DNA of 6,425 bases from Lachnospiraceae bacterium UBA4348 (GTDB lineage: Bacteria; Bacillota; Clostridia; Lachnospirales; Lachnospiraceae): assembly GCA_002394165.1 (NCBI GenBank), contig DGTA01000044.1, forward strand, positions 1-6,425, given 5' to 3'. The notes below the pieces were generated by a model. The model searched no databases. It worked only from the letters and a program-made list of their open reading frames with translations, and was not told the origin of the DNA. Below are positions 1-5,765 of this stretch, piece after piece (positions within the stretch are counted from its first letter, which is position 1; every line of letters starts with the position of its first letter). The translations under genes and the position numbers were made by a program.

Positions 1-281
1 ATGAGAATAGCCGTAATGACCTTCAGACTGCGGGCGAATGGGTCCACAGCCTGAAAGAGAAAAGGATGATCGTGAAAAGCCTTATCGCGAAGCTGCAGAA
101 CAGATACCATGTCTCGGCAGCGGAGGTTGATGAGCAGGACACGCATCAGATCATTGTGGTCGGCGTGGCGGCAATCGTGCCCCATAATGCGATAGCCGAC
201 AGTCTGATGGAGGACATCTCCCTCTTTGTGGAAGAGAATACGGAAGCGGAGATTATTGATGAGGAGCGGGAGATCCGATAA
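1..281 (+). pseudogene. DUF503 / YlxP-like protein, apparent 5' frameshift
   Basis: The frame ending at the TAA at 279-281 encodes a typical DUF503 (YlxP-like) small protein: the family signature HSLKEKR (45-65), then VKSLIAKLQNRYHVSAAEVD and an acidic C-terminus. The molecular function of the family is not firmly known; in Bacillus the gene sits next to infB and rbfA. The expected first beta strand is not in this frame. It is in frame 1, where the ATG at position 1 begins MRIAVMTFRLRA (1-36), and that frame then stops at a TGA at 52-54. Adding one base around 33-37 would join it to EWVHSLKEKR and place the His at residue 16, which is where I recall it in relatives. I therefore read one 93-codon gene broken by a one-base deletion, or a sequencing or assembly error. 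The alternative start at ATG 66 would lose the first strand and the signature, and AAGG directly abuts it. Family call sure, frameshift likely. Confidence 0.75.
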
Positions 282-308
282 AAATAAGATTATCGTGAGG
301 AGAATTAC

Positions 309-776
309 ATGAGCAGGATTAAAGACTTGCAGAAGGAAGTTCATCGCATTCTGGAGGCGATGGATGATAATCAGAAGAGGGCGAATGCGATCGCCCATTT
401 GCACGGGGTATCCCTTGCGGCGGTGATGATCGCAAAGAAGCGTGGTGAGAATGCGGAGCTGGCCGCCATGGCCGGACTTCTGCATGACCTCTATGCATAT
501 AAGAGCGGATCGTATGATGACCATGCTCACAAGGGAGCGGAGTACGCCCGTAAGGTTCTGGAGGAACTGGGCATTACTTCTGAGGAGGAGACGCAGATCA
601 TATGCTCCGCGATCTGGAACCATGACACAAAGGATCAGATCGACTCTGCAATGGATGAGGTGCTGAAGGATGCCGATGTGATCCATCATTCGCTGGGGGA
701 TCCGACGAAGGACGTAAAGGCACATGAGCAGGCACGGTTTGAGCAGCTGGCTAAGGAATTCGGATTCTCATCATAA
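309..776 (+). CDS. HD-domain phosphohydrolase, uncharacterised
   Basis: This 155-residue soluble protein has the metal-binding pattern of the HD superfamily: His32, the His59-Asp60 doublet in GLLHDLY, His74 and His105 (in WNHD), and a distal Asp123 in LKDADVIHH. HD proteins of this size usually hydrolyse phosphomonoester or phosphodiester bonds in nucleotides using one or two metal ions, but nothing here identifies the substrate. No second domain, signal peptide or membrane segment is seen. The ATG at 309 is preceded by GAGGAG at 297-302 with good spacing. It starts 27 bases after the DUF503 stop and ends 17 bases before the macrodomain gene, so co-transcription is likely. The HD fold is quite certain; the specific activity is unknown. 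Confidence 0.9.
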   Translation: MSRIKDLQKEVHRILEAMDDNQKRANAIAHLHGVSLAAVMIAKKRGENAELAAMAGLLHDLYAYKSGSYDDHAHKGAEYARKVLEELGITSEEETQIICSAIWNHDTKDQIDSAMDEVLKDADVIHHSLGDPTKDVKAHEQARFEQLAKEFGFSS

Positions 777-778
777 AT

Positions 779-789
779 GGGAGGAGGAG
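779..789 (+). promoter_or_regulatory. Strong Shine-Dalgarno site supporting a GTG start
   Basis: The run GGGAGGAGGAG contains a perfect GGAGG core (783-787) that ends six bases before the GTG at 794. It fixes GTG 794 as the start of the macrodomain gene. Confidence 0.85.
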
Positions 790-793
790 CGCT

Positions 794-1342
794 GTGCGAC
801 AGGGAAATACCATTATCCGGACCATTCAAGGCGACATCACTAAGGTTGACGGTGTGACGGCGATCGTGAATGCGGCAAATAATACGCTGCTTGGCGGCGG
901 TGGGGTGGATGGAGCCATCCATCGCGCTGCCGGGAGGGAACTGCTGGCAGAATGCCGCACCCTGAACGGTTGTGAAACCGGAGAAGCAAAGATTACAGGG
1001 GCGTATAAGCTGCCCTGCAAATATGTCATCCACACGGTCGGACCGATCTGGCGCGGCGGCAGGCACCGTGAAGCAGAGCTTCTGGCGAACTGCTACAAGA
1101 ATTCATTGCAGCTGGCAGCAGGGAGGGGCATACGCACCATTGCCTTTCCGTCGATCTCTACCGGGGTGTATTCCTATCCGGTGGAAGAGGCGGCTGAGAT
1201 TGCAGTCCGCGCAGTAACTGATTTTTTAAGCGCTGATCCAGATGCGATAGACGAGGTTCTCTGGGTTCTTTTTGATGCGCGAACGAAAGCGGCCTATGAC
1301 AAGGCTTTGGAAAGACTGGCACTTACCGGAGGAAGAGAATGA
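794..1342 (+). CDS. Macrodomain protein, putative O-acetyl-ADP-ribose deacetylase
   Basis: The 182-residue protein is a single macrodomain of the MacroD/YmdB type. It shows GDIT (13-16, adenine-binding Asp14), AIVNAANNTLLGGGGVDGA (23-41, with Asn29 and the glycine loop and Asp39 that line the ADP-ribose site), HRAAG (43-47), GEAKITGAYKLPCKYVIHTV (63-82), and the phosphate-binding loop SISTGVYSYP (120-129). Relatives remove O-acetyl groups from O-acetyl-ADP-ribose or ADP-ribose from modified protein side chains in the cytoplasm. The catalytic Asn and Asp are present, so activity is plausible. The start is GTG, supported by the strong ribosome site just upstream. The stop codon overlaps the next ATG as ATGA (1339-1342), which implies translational coupling to the ArsC/Spx-like gene. 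No sirtuin or ADP-ribosyltransferase partner is in the window. Confidence 0.95.
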   Translation: MRQGNTIIRTIQGDITKVDGVTAIVNAANNTLLGGGGVDGAIHRAAGRELLAECRTLNGCETGEAKITGAYKLPCKYVIHTVGPIWRGGRHREAELLANCYKNSLQLAAGRGIRTIAFPSISTGVYSYPVEEAAEIAVRAVTDFLSADPDAIDEVLWVLFDARTKAAYDKALERLALTGGRE

Positions 1343-1692
1343 TCACAGTATATTGTTACAGCAGGTGCACCACCTGCAGGAAAGCCCTGAAATGGCTCGA
1401 GGAAAACGGGATCGAGCATAACGTTATCGACATTAAAGCGGATCATCCGGATGAGGATACGCTGAGGGAGTATTATCACTTGAGCGGCCTTCCGCTGAAG
1501 CGTTTCTTCAATACGAGCGGCATTCCCTACCGGGAAATGGGACTCTCGAAAAAACTGCCGGAGATGAGCGAGGATGAGCAGCTGGCATTGCTTGCAACCG
1601 ATGGAATGCTGGTGAAACGCCCGCTGGTGGTCGGTGACGGATTTGTCCTGACTGGGTTCAAGGAAGAAGAATGGTCGGCAAAGCTGAAGTGA
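1339..1692 (+). CDS. ArsC/Spx-family thioredoxin-fold protein with CXXC
   Basis: This 117-residue protein matches the ArsC/Spx/YffB family. It opens with a thioredoxin-like strand and the redox motif Cys10-Thr-Thr-Cys13 followed by RKALKWLEENG. It has LPLKRFFNTSG in the middle and the family motif LVKRPLVV with Arg94-Pro95, the residues that in ArsC bind the oxyanion and in Spx form the conserved RP loop. The C-terminus GFKEEEW is also typical. Members act as glutaredoxin-dependent arsenate reductases, as RNA-polymerase-binding redox regulators (Spx, MgsR), or have no assigned role (YffB, YusI). No arsenic genes lie nearby and there is no way to decide from sequence alone, so I would not name it arsC or spx. 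GGAGG at 1328-1332 precedes the ATG by six bases. The ATGA overlap couples it to the macrodomain gene. Confidence 0.93.
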   Translation: MITVYCYSRCTTCRKALKWLEENGIEHNVIDIKADHPDEDTLREYYHLSGLPLKRFFNTSGIPYREMGLSKKLPEMSEDEQLALLATDGMLVKRPLVVGDGFVLTGFKEEEWSAKLK

Positions 1693-1731
1693 TAGATGGC
1701 AGGATGATGATTGCAGGAAGGCGGTAATGTT

Positions 1732-2454
1732 ATGGCCAACGAAGGCGGTGTATGGATCATGAAAGGTCTCGACTGGGAGGATCCATATCGGATCCGTTCC
1801 TGGCGTGAGCTGATCAACTGGATAAATGAAATTGGCTTCCTGCCGCTCTTTGCCAACGAGGTGCCGGGCTTTTCCGCAGAGGAGCACGTCTCTCCTCTTT
1901 TCTGGTGGACGGGAGATCCCGAGCAGGATCCGTGGGAGTGGCGCGAGATCATTTCCGCGACCGGTGAAGTGGCATACGGGAAGTTTTTCAATAACAAGTC
2001 CGGCTTCATTTCCAGGGAGTGGTTTCCGTACTTTGCCAACGCCCGCCGTGACGGATATGATTTTGATGCGGCGTGGGATGACGAACTGATCCAGGTCCGG
2101 TATAAGGCGATCATGGATATCTGCGAGGATGGAGGTATGCATCCGGGCTTTGAGCTGAAACCGGTAGCAGGATTTGGCAAAGAAGGATATAAGAACTTCG
2201 ATGGCTGTATTACGCAGCTGCAGATGCAGACCTATCTCATCATCCGCAAATTTGAGCGGAGGCGGAACAAACGCGGCCAGAGCTACGGCATGGCTGTCTC
2301 CTATTACCAGAAACCGGAAGAACTCTGGGGCTATGAGCATGTGACGAGTGCTTATAAGGAAGAGCCTTCTGCCTCTGCAGAACGTATTTTTACAAGAGCA
2401 AAAGAACTGTTTCCGGAGGGGACCGACGCGGCTGTTCGACGAATTCTGAAGTAG
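1732..2454 (+). CDS. AlkZ-related protein of unknown function
   Basis: The 240-residue protein is rich in tryptophan and other aromatics. It resembles a family that I know from Clostridia as AlkZ-related protein; this match is from memory. Visible landmarks are SWRELINWINEIGFLPLF (23-40), DPWEWRE (66-72), YGKFFNNKSGFISREWFPYF (82-101), and RRDGYDFDAAWDDE (105-118). They are followed by a basic stretch (FERRRNKRGQSYG) and a C-terminal EELWGYEHVTSAY segment. True AlkZ is a DNA glycosylase that unhooks crosslinks; I do not see its QxQ catalytic motif, so glycosylase activity is not claimed. ATG 1732 was chosen because AGGAAGG at 1715-1721 sits ten bases upstream. An in-frame TTG at 1711 would add seven residues but has a poorer ribosome site. 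It lies 39 bases after the ArsC/Spx-like gene and 14 bases before the SGNH hydrolase. Confidence 0.7.
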   Translation: MANEGGVWIMKGLDWEDPYRIRSWRELINWINEIGFLPLFANEVPGFSAEEHVSPLFWWTGDPEQDPWEWREIISATGEVAYGKFFNNKSGFISREWFPYFANARRDGYDFDAAWDDELIQVRYKAIMDICEDGGMHPGFELKPVAGFGKEGYKNFDGCITQLQMQTYLIIRKFERRRNKRGQSYGMAVSYYQKPEELWGYEHVTSAYKEEPSASAERIFTRAKELFPEGTDAAVRRILK

Positions 2455-2468
2455 GGATTATCAATGAA

Positions 2469-3077
2469 ATGAAGATACTGTTTTACGGAGATTCCAATAC
2501 ATACGGCTTCGATCCGGCCGATCTGTATGAGCAGAGATATCCGCTGCGCTGCAGGTGGACCACGCTGCTGCAGCAGCAGATGCCGGAGGACTGGGAGATC
2601 ATCCCGGAAGCAATGAACGGAAGAAGGCTGCCGGATCTGAAATATGACGCGGAACGCATCCGCCGCATGCTGAAAAGCCTGCGGCTGGGTGATCTTTTTG
2701 CGTTCATGCTCGGGACCAATGATATCCTTCTCACAATGGCGCCGGATGCGGATATGGCTGTCAGGAAAATGCGCATTTTCCTCGAATTCCTGGCGGATCA
2801 GGAAGATGCCCCGGCAATCCTGGTTGTTGCGCCGCCGCATATCGGAAGCAGCCGCATACGGGATCCGCTGTATCGCCGGTATTTTGAGGAGAGTGTCCGG
2901 ATGAATGCCGGATTTCGTGAGCTGGCAGCGCTGTATCATGTAAACTTTGTTGATGCCGGAACCTGGGAACCGGATATGTCTGCAGATCTTGTACATCTCT
3001 CGGAGAAAGGGCACCGCCAGTTTGCAGACGGGATGAAGGACTATCTGATGAAAACGTGGGGGGATAAAAGAGAATGA
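2469..3077 (+). CDS. SGNH/GDSL-family hydrolase (lipase/esterase-like)
   Basis: The 202-residue protein carries the SGNH blocks in order: block I GDSN (7-10, nucleophile Ser9) close to the N-terminus, block II Gly51 in EAMNGRR, block III GTND (82-85, oxyanion Asn84), and block V DLVHLSEKGH with Asp173 and His176 as the rest of the triad. All catalytic residues are intact. There is no signal peptide, so it is probably a cytoplasmic esterase, deacetylase or thioesterase acting on acylated small molecules or sugars. The short N-terminal GDSN variant resembles arylesterase/acyl-CoA thioesterase I-like relatives. AGGGA at 2453-2457 lies 11 bases before ATG 2469. Another ATG at 2464 meets a stop after two codons. 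The stop overlaps the start of the next hydrolase as ATGA. Confidence 0.93.
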   Translation: MKILFYGDSNTYGFDPADLYEQRYPLRCRWTTLLQQQMPEDWEIIPEAMNGRRLPDLKYDAERIRRMLKSLRLGDLFAFMLGTNDILLTMAPDADMAVRKMRIFLEFLADQEDAPAILVVAPPHIGSSRIRDPLYRRYFEESVRMNAGFRELAALYHVNFVDAGTWEPDMSADLVHLSEKGHRQFADGMKDYLMKTWGDKRE

Positions 3078-4141
3078 AAAAGAAGATACTTATTATTTTC
3101 CTGTGCATCATCATTTTAGCCATCGGCGCGTGGGGAGTGTTCTGCGTGAAAATATACGATGAGAACTTTAATGTTCGCGGAGACAGCTATAAGCCCCTGA
3201 TGCTGCGGGTGGAGGATTTTGACGGCCTTGAATGCGCAGAATACACCTTCCCCTCCGACCGTGGTCAGATGCTGGCGGGTTATCTTTACAGCGCCGGGGA
3301 GGAGCAGAAGGGTACTGTGGTGATCGCCCATGGCTTTGGCGGCGGGGGCCATAATTCCTATATGGATGCCGCCAATTATTTTGCTCAGCATGGCTGGTAT
3401 GTCTTTGCCTATGATGCGACAGGGACGGACAAAAGCGAAGGCGAAGGGGTGGGCGGTGTCCCGCAGGGAGTGATCGATCTGGATCATGCCATTTCCTTTG
3501 TCGAGGCGGATGAGGCTCTCTCCGGTCTTCCCATCGTTCTTTTCGGACACAGCTGGGGAGCGTACAGCGTATGCAGCGTCCTGACCTATCATCCTGAGGT
3601 AAAGGCCGTTATTGAATGCTCGGGCTTCAACAGCTCGTCGGATATGTTCGAGTCCGGCGGAAAATCGCAGGCCGGGGATCTGATCTATGCCATGACGCCC
3701 TTTGTAAAGATCTATGAGCGTTTCAAATACGGGAAATATGCCAAAAACACGGCCATGGACGGATTTGAGTCGACAGAGGCGCCCGTTATGATCGTCCACA
3801 GCGCGGATGACGATGTGATCGGGATCGGATATGGATATGATAAATACTACAAAAAATATAAGGATGATGACCGGTTCACCTTCGTCCGGTTTGAAAACAA
3901 GGGGCACAATGATATCCTGAACGATCCCGAAGACACCTATAAGGATGAATTCAACGCCAAATTCGATCAATGGCTTGAGACGCTGGACTATGATTATAAG
4001 GCGGAAGAAAATAAAGAGCGTTTCACGCAGGAGAAGGCGGAATATATAACGAAGAACCTTGATCACGCCAGGTGGAGCAGCCGTCTGGATGAAGACCTGT
4101 TTGCCTCATTCCTGGCCTTCTATGAGGAGAATATAAACTGA
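3074..4141 (+). CDS. Membrane-anchored alpha/beta hydrolase
   Basis: The 355-residue protein begins with lysines and a hydrophobic segment (about residues 5-25), which looks like an uncleaved N-terminal anchor or signal, so the catalytic domain probably faces outside. The alpha/beta-hydrolase fold follows: a first strand with GYLY, the oxyanion region HGFGGGG (86-92), YDATGTDKSEG (113-123), the nucleophile elbow Gly-His-Ser160-Trp-Gly, a likely acid Asp246 in HSADDDVI, and His278 in NKGHND. The triad is complete. Relatives are esterases or peptidases of unknown substrate. After the fold comes a charged tail of about 60 residues (DYDYKAEENKERF onward) ending in LDEDLFASFLAFYEENIN. Its ATG overlaps the SGNH hydrolase stop (ATGA), so the two are likely made together although they appear to act on different sides of the membrane. 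Confidence 0.92.
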   Translation: MKKKILIIFLCIIILAIGAWGVFCVKIYDENFNVRGDSYKPLMLRVEDFDGLECAEYTFPSDRGQMLAGYLYSAGEEQKGTVVIAHGFGGGGHNSYMDAANYFAQHGWYVFAYDATGTDKSEGEGVGGVPQGVIDLDHAISFVEADEALSGLPIVLFGHSWGAYSVCSVLTYHPEVKAVIECSGFNSSSDMFESGGKSQAGDLIYAMTPFVKIYERFKYGKYAKNTAMDGFESTEAPVMIVHSADDDVIGIGYGYDKYYKKYKDDDRFTFVRFENKGHNDILNDPEDTYKDEFNAKFDQWLETLDYDYKAEENKERFTQEKAEYITKNLDHARWSSRLDEDLFASFLAFYEENIN

Positions 4142-4160
4142 GAAGGGAATTATAGAATCT

Positions 4161-4382
4161 ATGTTGGACACGCAGCTGATCCGTAGTGTGATGATCGACT
4201 GGGACAAAATAGACGAGGGAAGCTATCTGCGTGAGATCGCAGCGATCAGGGGCGCGAAGATCTTAAGCTTTGACGACGGCCCGATCCATCCGTGCACCTA
4301 TGAAGAGACGGACAGTTATCAAGTGACGTCCATGTTTATCAACAACAGAGAGCAGATATTGCACCGTCTGCTAAATGAATGA
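4161..4382 (+). pseudogene. AAA-type ATPase remnant, in-frame internal deletion
   Basis: This 73-codon frame joins two parts of what I recognise as an orphan AAA/ABC-type ATPase. Residues 9-31 (MIDWDKIDEGSYLREIAAIRG) match the start of that family, just before the strand leading to the Walker A loop. Residues 32-73 (AKILSFDDGPIHPC, then YEETDSYQVTSMFINNREQI) match its extreme C-terminus, which normally follows the THSPILL segment. Walker A, the signature, Walker B and the switch His are all absent. The junction is near 4250-4256. From my memory of the family (about 240 residues), roughly 160-190 residues are missing. The frame is preserved and AAGGGA at 4143-4148 still precedes the ATG, so a short peptide could be made, but it cannot bind ATP by the usual site. 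A genuine small gene is the less likely alternative. Confidence 0.7.
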
Positions 4383-4421
4383 AAGAGAACCGGCAGATAT
4401 GACGGAGAAGAAAACGCCTTG

Positions 4422-4427
4422 AGGAGG
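4422..4427 (+). promoter_or_regulatory. Shine-Dalgarno AGGAGG deciding the acetyltransferase start
   Basis: A perfect AGGAGG ends six bases before ATG 4434. An in-frame TTG at 4419 overlaps this site, so a start there would place the ribosome site inside the coding region. ATG 4434 is therefore chosen. Confidence 0.85.
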
Positions 4428-4433
4428 GACAGG

Positions 4434-5141
4434 ATGGATCTGTCAAAATATAACGGGAAACACGTCCGTATAACGGATAAGTGGGGAGAAACCTTCACGG
4501 GTATGGCAAGTTATGCAAACGCCGATTTCCTGGAGTGCGAATACGGCGGCGAAGGAGACGGCGTTTTCATTGAAGACTGCCTGATCTACCGCTGGCAGAT
4601 CGTTTCCATAGAGGAGATCGAGGTACACGGCACCGTCGAGTTGTGGACGGAAAACCTGATCCTGAGAAGATACCGCCCGGAAGATGCAAAGGAGCTGTAC
4701 CGCCGCTTTGGGACAGATCCGGAGATGGTTAAATACTCCGGCTGGAATCCGTATGCCTCGCCGGAAATGGCACAGGAGACGGTGCAGAGATTTATCGAAA
4801 GCTATGCGGAGGAACAGGCTTATTCGTGGATAATGGATGTGGACGATGTTGTCGTGGGCACGATTGGGGCTTACGACTATGAGAACGGCCGGATCGAGGT
4901 GGGCTTCAGCGTTTACCGGGGCTGGCAGGGCCGCGGCTTCGCGACGGAAGCGCTGAGGAAAGTCCTGGAATACCTGACGGAAAATGAAGGCATCCCCTGT
5001 GTGACCGCCTGGTGCGCAGCTGAGAACGTTGGCTCACGAAGAGTGATGGAAAAAGCGGGGATGCGGCTCGTCGGTACAGAGAAGAACGGCCTTCAAGTCG
5101 GAGAGAAAGTATATGACAAGCTGCTGTTTGAGTATAGGTGA
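4434..5141 (+). CDS. GNAT acetyltransferase with N-terminal Lsm-like domain
   Basis: The 235-residue protein has two parts. Residues 1-63 (KYNGKHVRITDKWGETFTG, FLECEYGG, then IFEDCLIY-like and IVSIEEIE strands) look like a small beta-barrel of the Lsm/Sm-like type found as single proteins in Clostridia. Residues 67-235 form a RimJ/RimL-type GNAT domain: LILRRYRPEDA (75-85), TDPEMVKYSGWNPY (94-107), VGTIGAYDY (141-149), IEVGFSV (154-160), the acetyl-CoA pyrophosphate loop Gln165-Gly-Arg-Gly-Phe-Ala170, and ENVGSRRVMEKAGM in the last third. RimJ/RimL relatives acetylate N-termini or small molecules; the acceptor here is unknown. The small barrel may bind RNA or serve as a docking module, which is inference. 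It begins 51 bases after the ATPase remnant and ends 22 bases before the LOG gene. Confidence 0.9.
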   Translation: MDLSKYNGKHVRITDKWGETFTGMASYANADFLECEYGGEGDGVFIEDCLIYRWQIVSIEEIEVHGTVELWTENLILRRYRPEDAKELYRRFGTDPEMVKYSGWNPYASPEMAQETVQRFIESYAEEQAYSWIMDVDDVVVGTIGAYDYENGRIEVGFSVYRGWQGRGFATEALRKVLEYLTENEGIPCVTAWCAAENVGSRRVMEKAGMRLVGTEKNGLQVGEKVYDKLLFEYR

Positions 5142-5163
5142 GTCAGGAAAGGCAGGAACTGTA

Positions 5164-5715
5164 ATGACTATAACTGTGTATCTGGGAGCAAATGAAGGAA
5201 AAACACCCGGAATGAAGAGCGCCGTCAGAGAGCTTGGAACCTGGATCGGCTCGGCAGGCCATACCCTGGTCTATGGCGGATCAAAATGCGGTCTCATGGG
5301 AGAACTGGCGGAAAGTGTCCTGCTCGCAGGCGGGGAAGTGATCGGAGTGGAGCCGCAGTTTTTCATCGATATGGGGTTTGACTATCCGGAGATCACAAAG
5401 CTCATCGTCACGAAGGATATGTCAGAGCGGAAGGCGAAGATGATCGAACTGGGAGATGCCTTCATCGCATTCCCTGGCGGAACCGGAACGCTGGAGGAGA
5501 TCTCGGAGGTCATGTCTAAGGTCGTGCTGGGACATCTGCATACGCCGTGTATTGTCTATAATCTGAATGGTTACTATGACTGCCTGCGCGGCCTGCTTGA
5601 GAGGATGGTGGAAGAGGGACTTTCCTCGGAGGAGAAGCTGACGGGAATAACTTTCGCTGACAGTCTGGATGAGATCATAAAGATCCTGGAGGAGGACACA
5701 AAACTTTCACAATAA
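5164..5715 (+). CDS. LOG-family (TIGR00730) nucleotide 5'-monophosphate phosphoribohydrolase-like protein
   Basis: The 183-residue Rossmann-like protein belongs to the LOG family (often annotated lysine decarboxylase-like by older error). It has YLGAN at the start, LVYGGSKCGLMG (35-46), the MSERK segment with Arg89-Lys90, and the signature PGGTGTLEE (104-112) with the two catalytic glutamates. Plant and bacterial LOG enzymes cleave the base from cytokinin nucleotides or, more generally, from nucleoside 5'-monophosphates. In a gut-type Firmicute a nucleotide-salvage or housecleaning role is more likely than cytokinin production. ATG 5164 is preferred because AGGAA at 5154-5158 lies five bases upstream and the protein then starts on the first beta strand. 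An in-frame ATG at 5113 would overlap the acetyltransferase gene by 29 bases. It ends three bases before the CIRCE operator, with no terminator of its own. Confidence 0.95.
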   Translation: MTITVYLGANEGKTPGMKSAVRELGTWIGSAGHTLVYGGSKCGLMGELAESVLLAGGEVIGVEPQFFIDMGFDYPEITKLIVTKDMSERKAKMIELGDAFIAFPGGTGTLEEISEVMSKVVLGHLHTPCIVYNLNGYYDCLRGLLERMVEEGLSSEEKLTGITFADSLDEIIKILEEDTKLSQ

Positions 5716-5718
5716 TTG

Positions 5719-5745
5719 TTAGCACTCTCGCTTGACGAGTGCTAA
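5719..5745 (+). promoter_or_regulatory. CIRCE operator (HrcA binding site)
   Basis: TTAGCACTC (5719-5727), a nine-base spacer, and GAGTGCTAA (5737-5745) form a perfect CIRCE inverted repeat. HrcA binds this element and represses heat-shock genes, most often groESL and dnaK operons; release follows when GroEL is occupied with unfolded protein. Here it stands before an Hsp20 gene. The hrcA gene is not in the window. Confidence 0.97.
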
Positions 5746-5760
5746 TTTCGGTGTTATAAC
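5732..5760 (+). promoter_or_regulatory. Sigma-A-type promoter overlapping CIRCE
   Basis: TTGACG (5732-5737) as -35, a 17-base spacer, and TATAAC (5755-5760) as -10 make a near-consensus vegetative promoter. The -35 box lies in the CIRCE spacer and touches the right arm, so HrcA binding would block RNA polymerase. Transcription should start near 5766-5768. Confidence 0.85.
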
Positions 5761-5765
5761 ATAAT

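Noticed and set aside
66..281. ATG 66 as the start of the DUF503 gene
   Set aside because: It would remove the conserved HSLKEKR motif and first strand, and AAGG abuts the ATG with no proper spacing.
1339..1692. Naming the CXXC protein as a specific arsenate reductase or Spx
   Set aside because: No arsenic-resistance genes are nearby, and the CXXC and RP motifs are shared by several functional groups.
1294..2340. A 348-codon open frame on the minus strand opposite the macrodomain end, the ArsC/Spx-like gene and the AlkZ-related gene
   Set aside because: It runs antisense to three well-supported genes, has no recognisable domain, and its length is explained by codon bias of the + strand genes.
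3116..4066. A 316-codon minus-strand open frame with hydrophobic stretches
   Set aside because: It lies wholly opposite the alpha/beta hydrolase, whose full catalytic triad is intact. The hydrophobicity reflects complementary codons of charged residues.
5113..5163. Upstream in-frame ATG for the LOG gene
   Set aside because: It would add 17 residues unlike the family and overlap the acetyltransferase gene. ATG 5164 has a well-spaced AGGAA and begins at the first strand.
5719..5750. CIRCE hairpin as an intrinsic terminator of the upstream genes
   Set aside because: The inverted repeat is followed by TTTCGG rather than a T run, and it matches the CIRCE consensus exactly.
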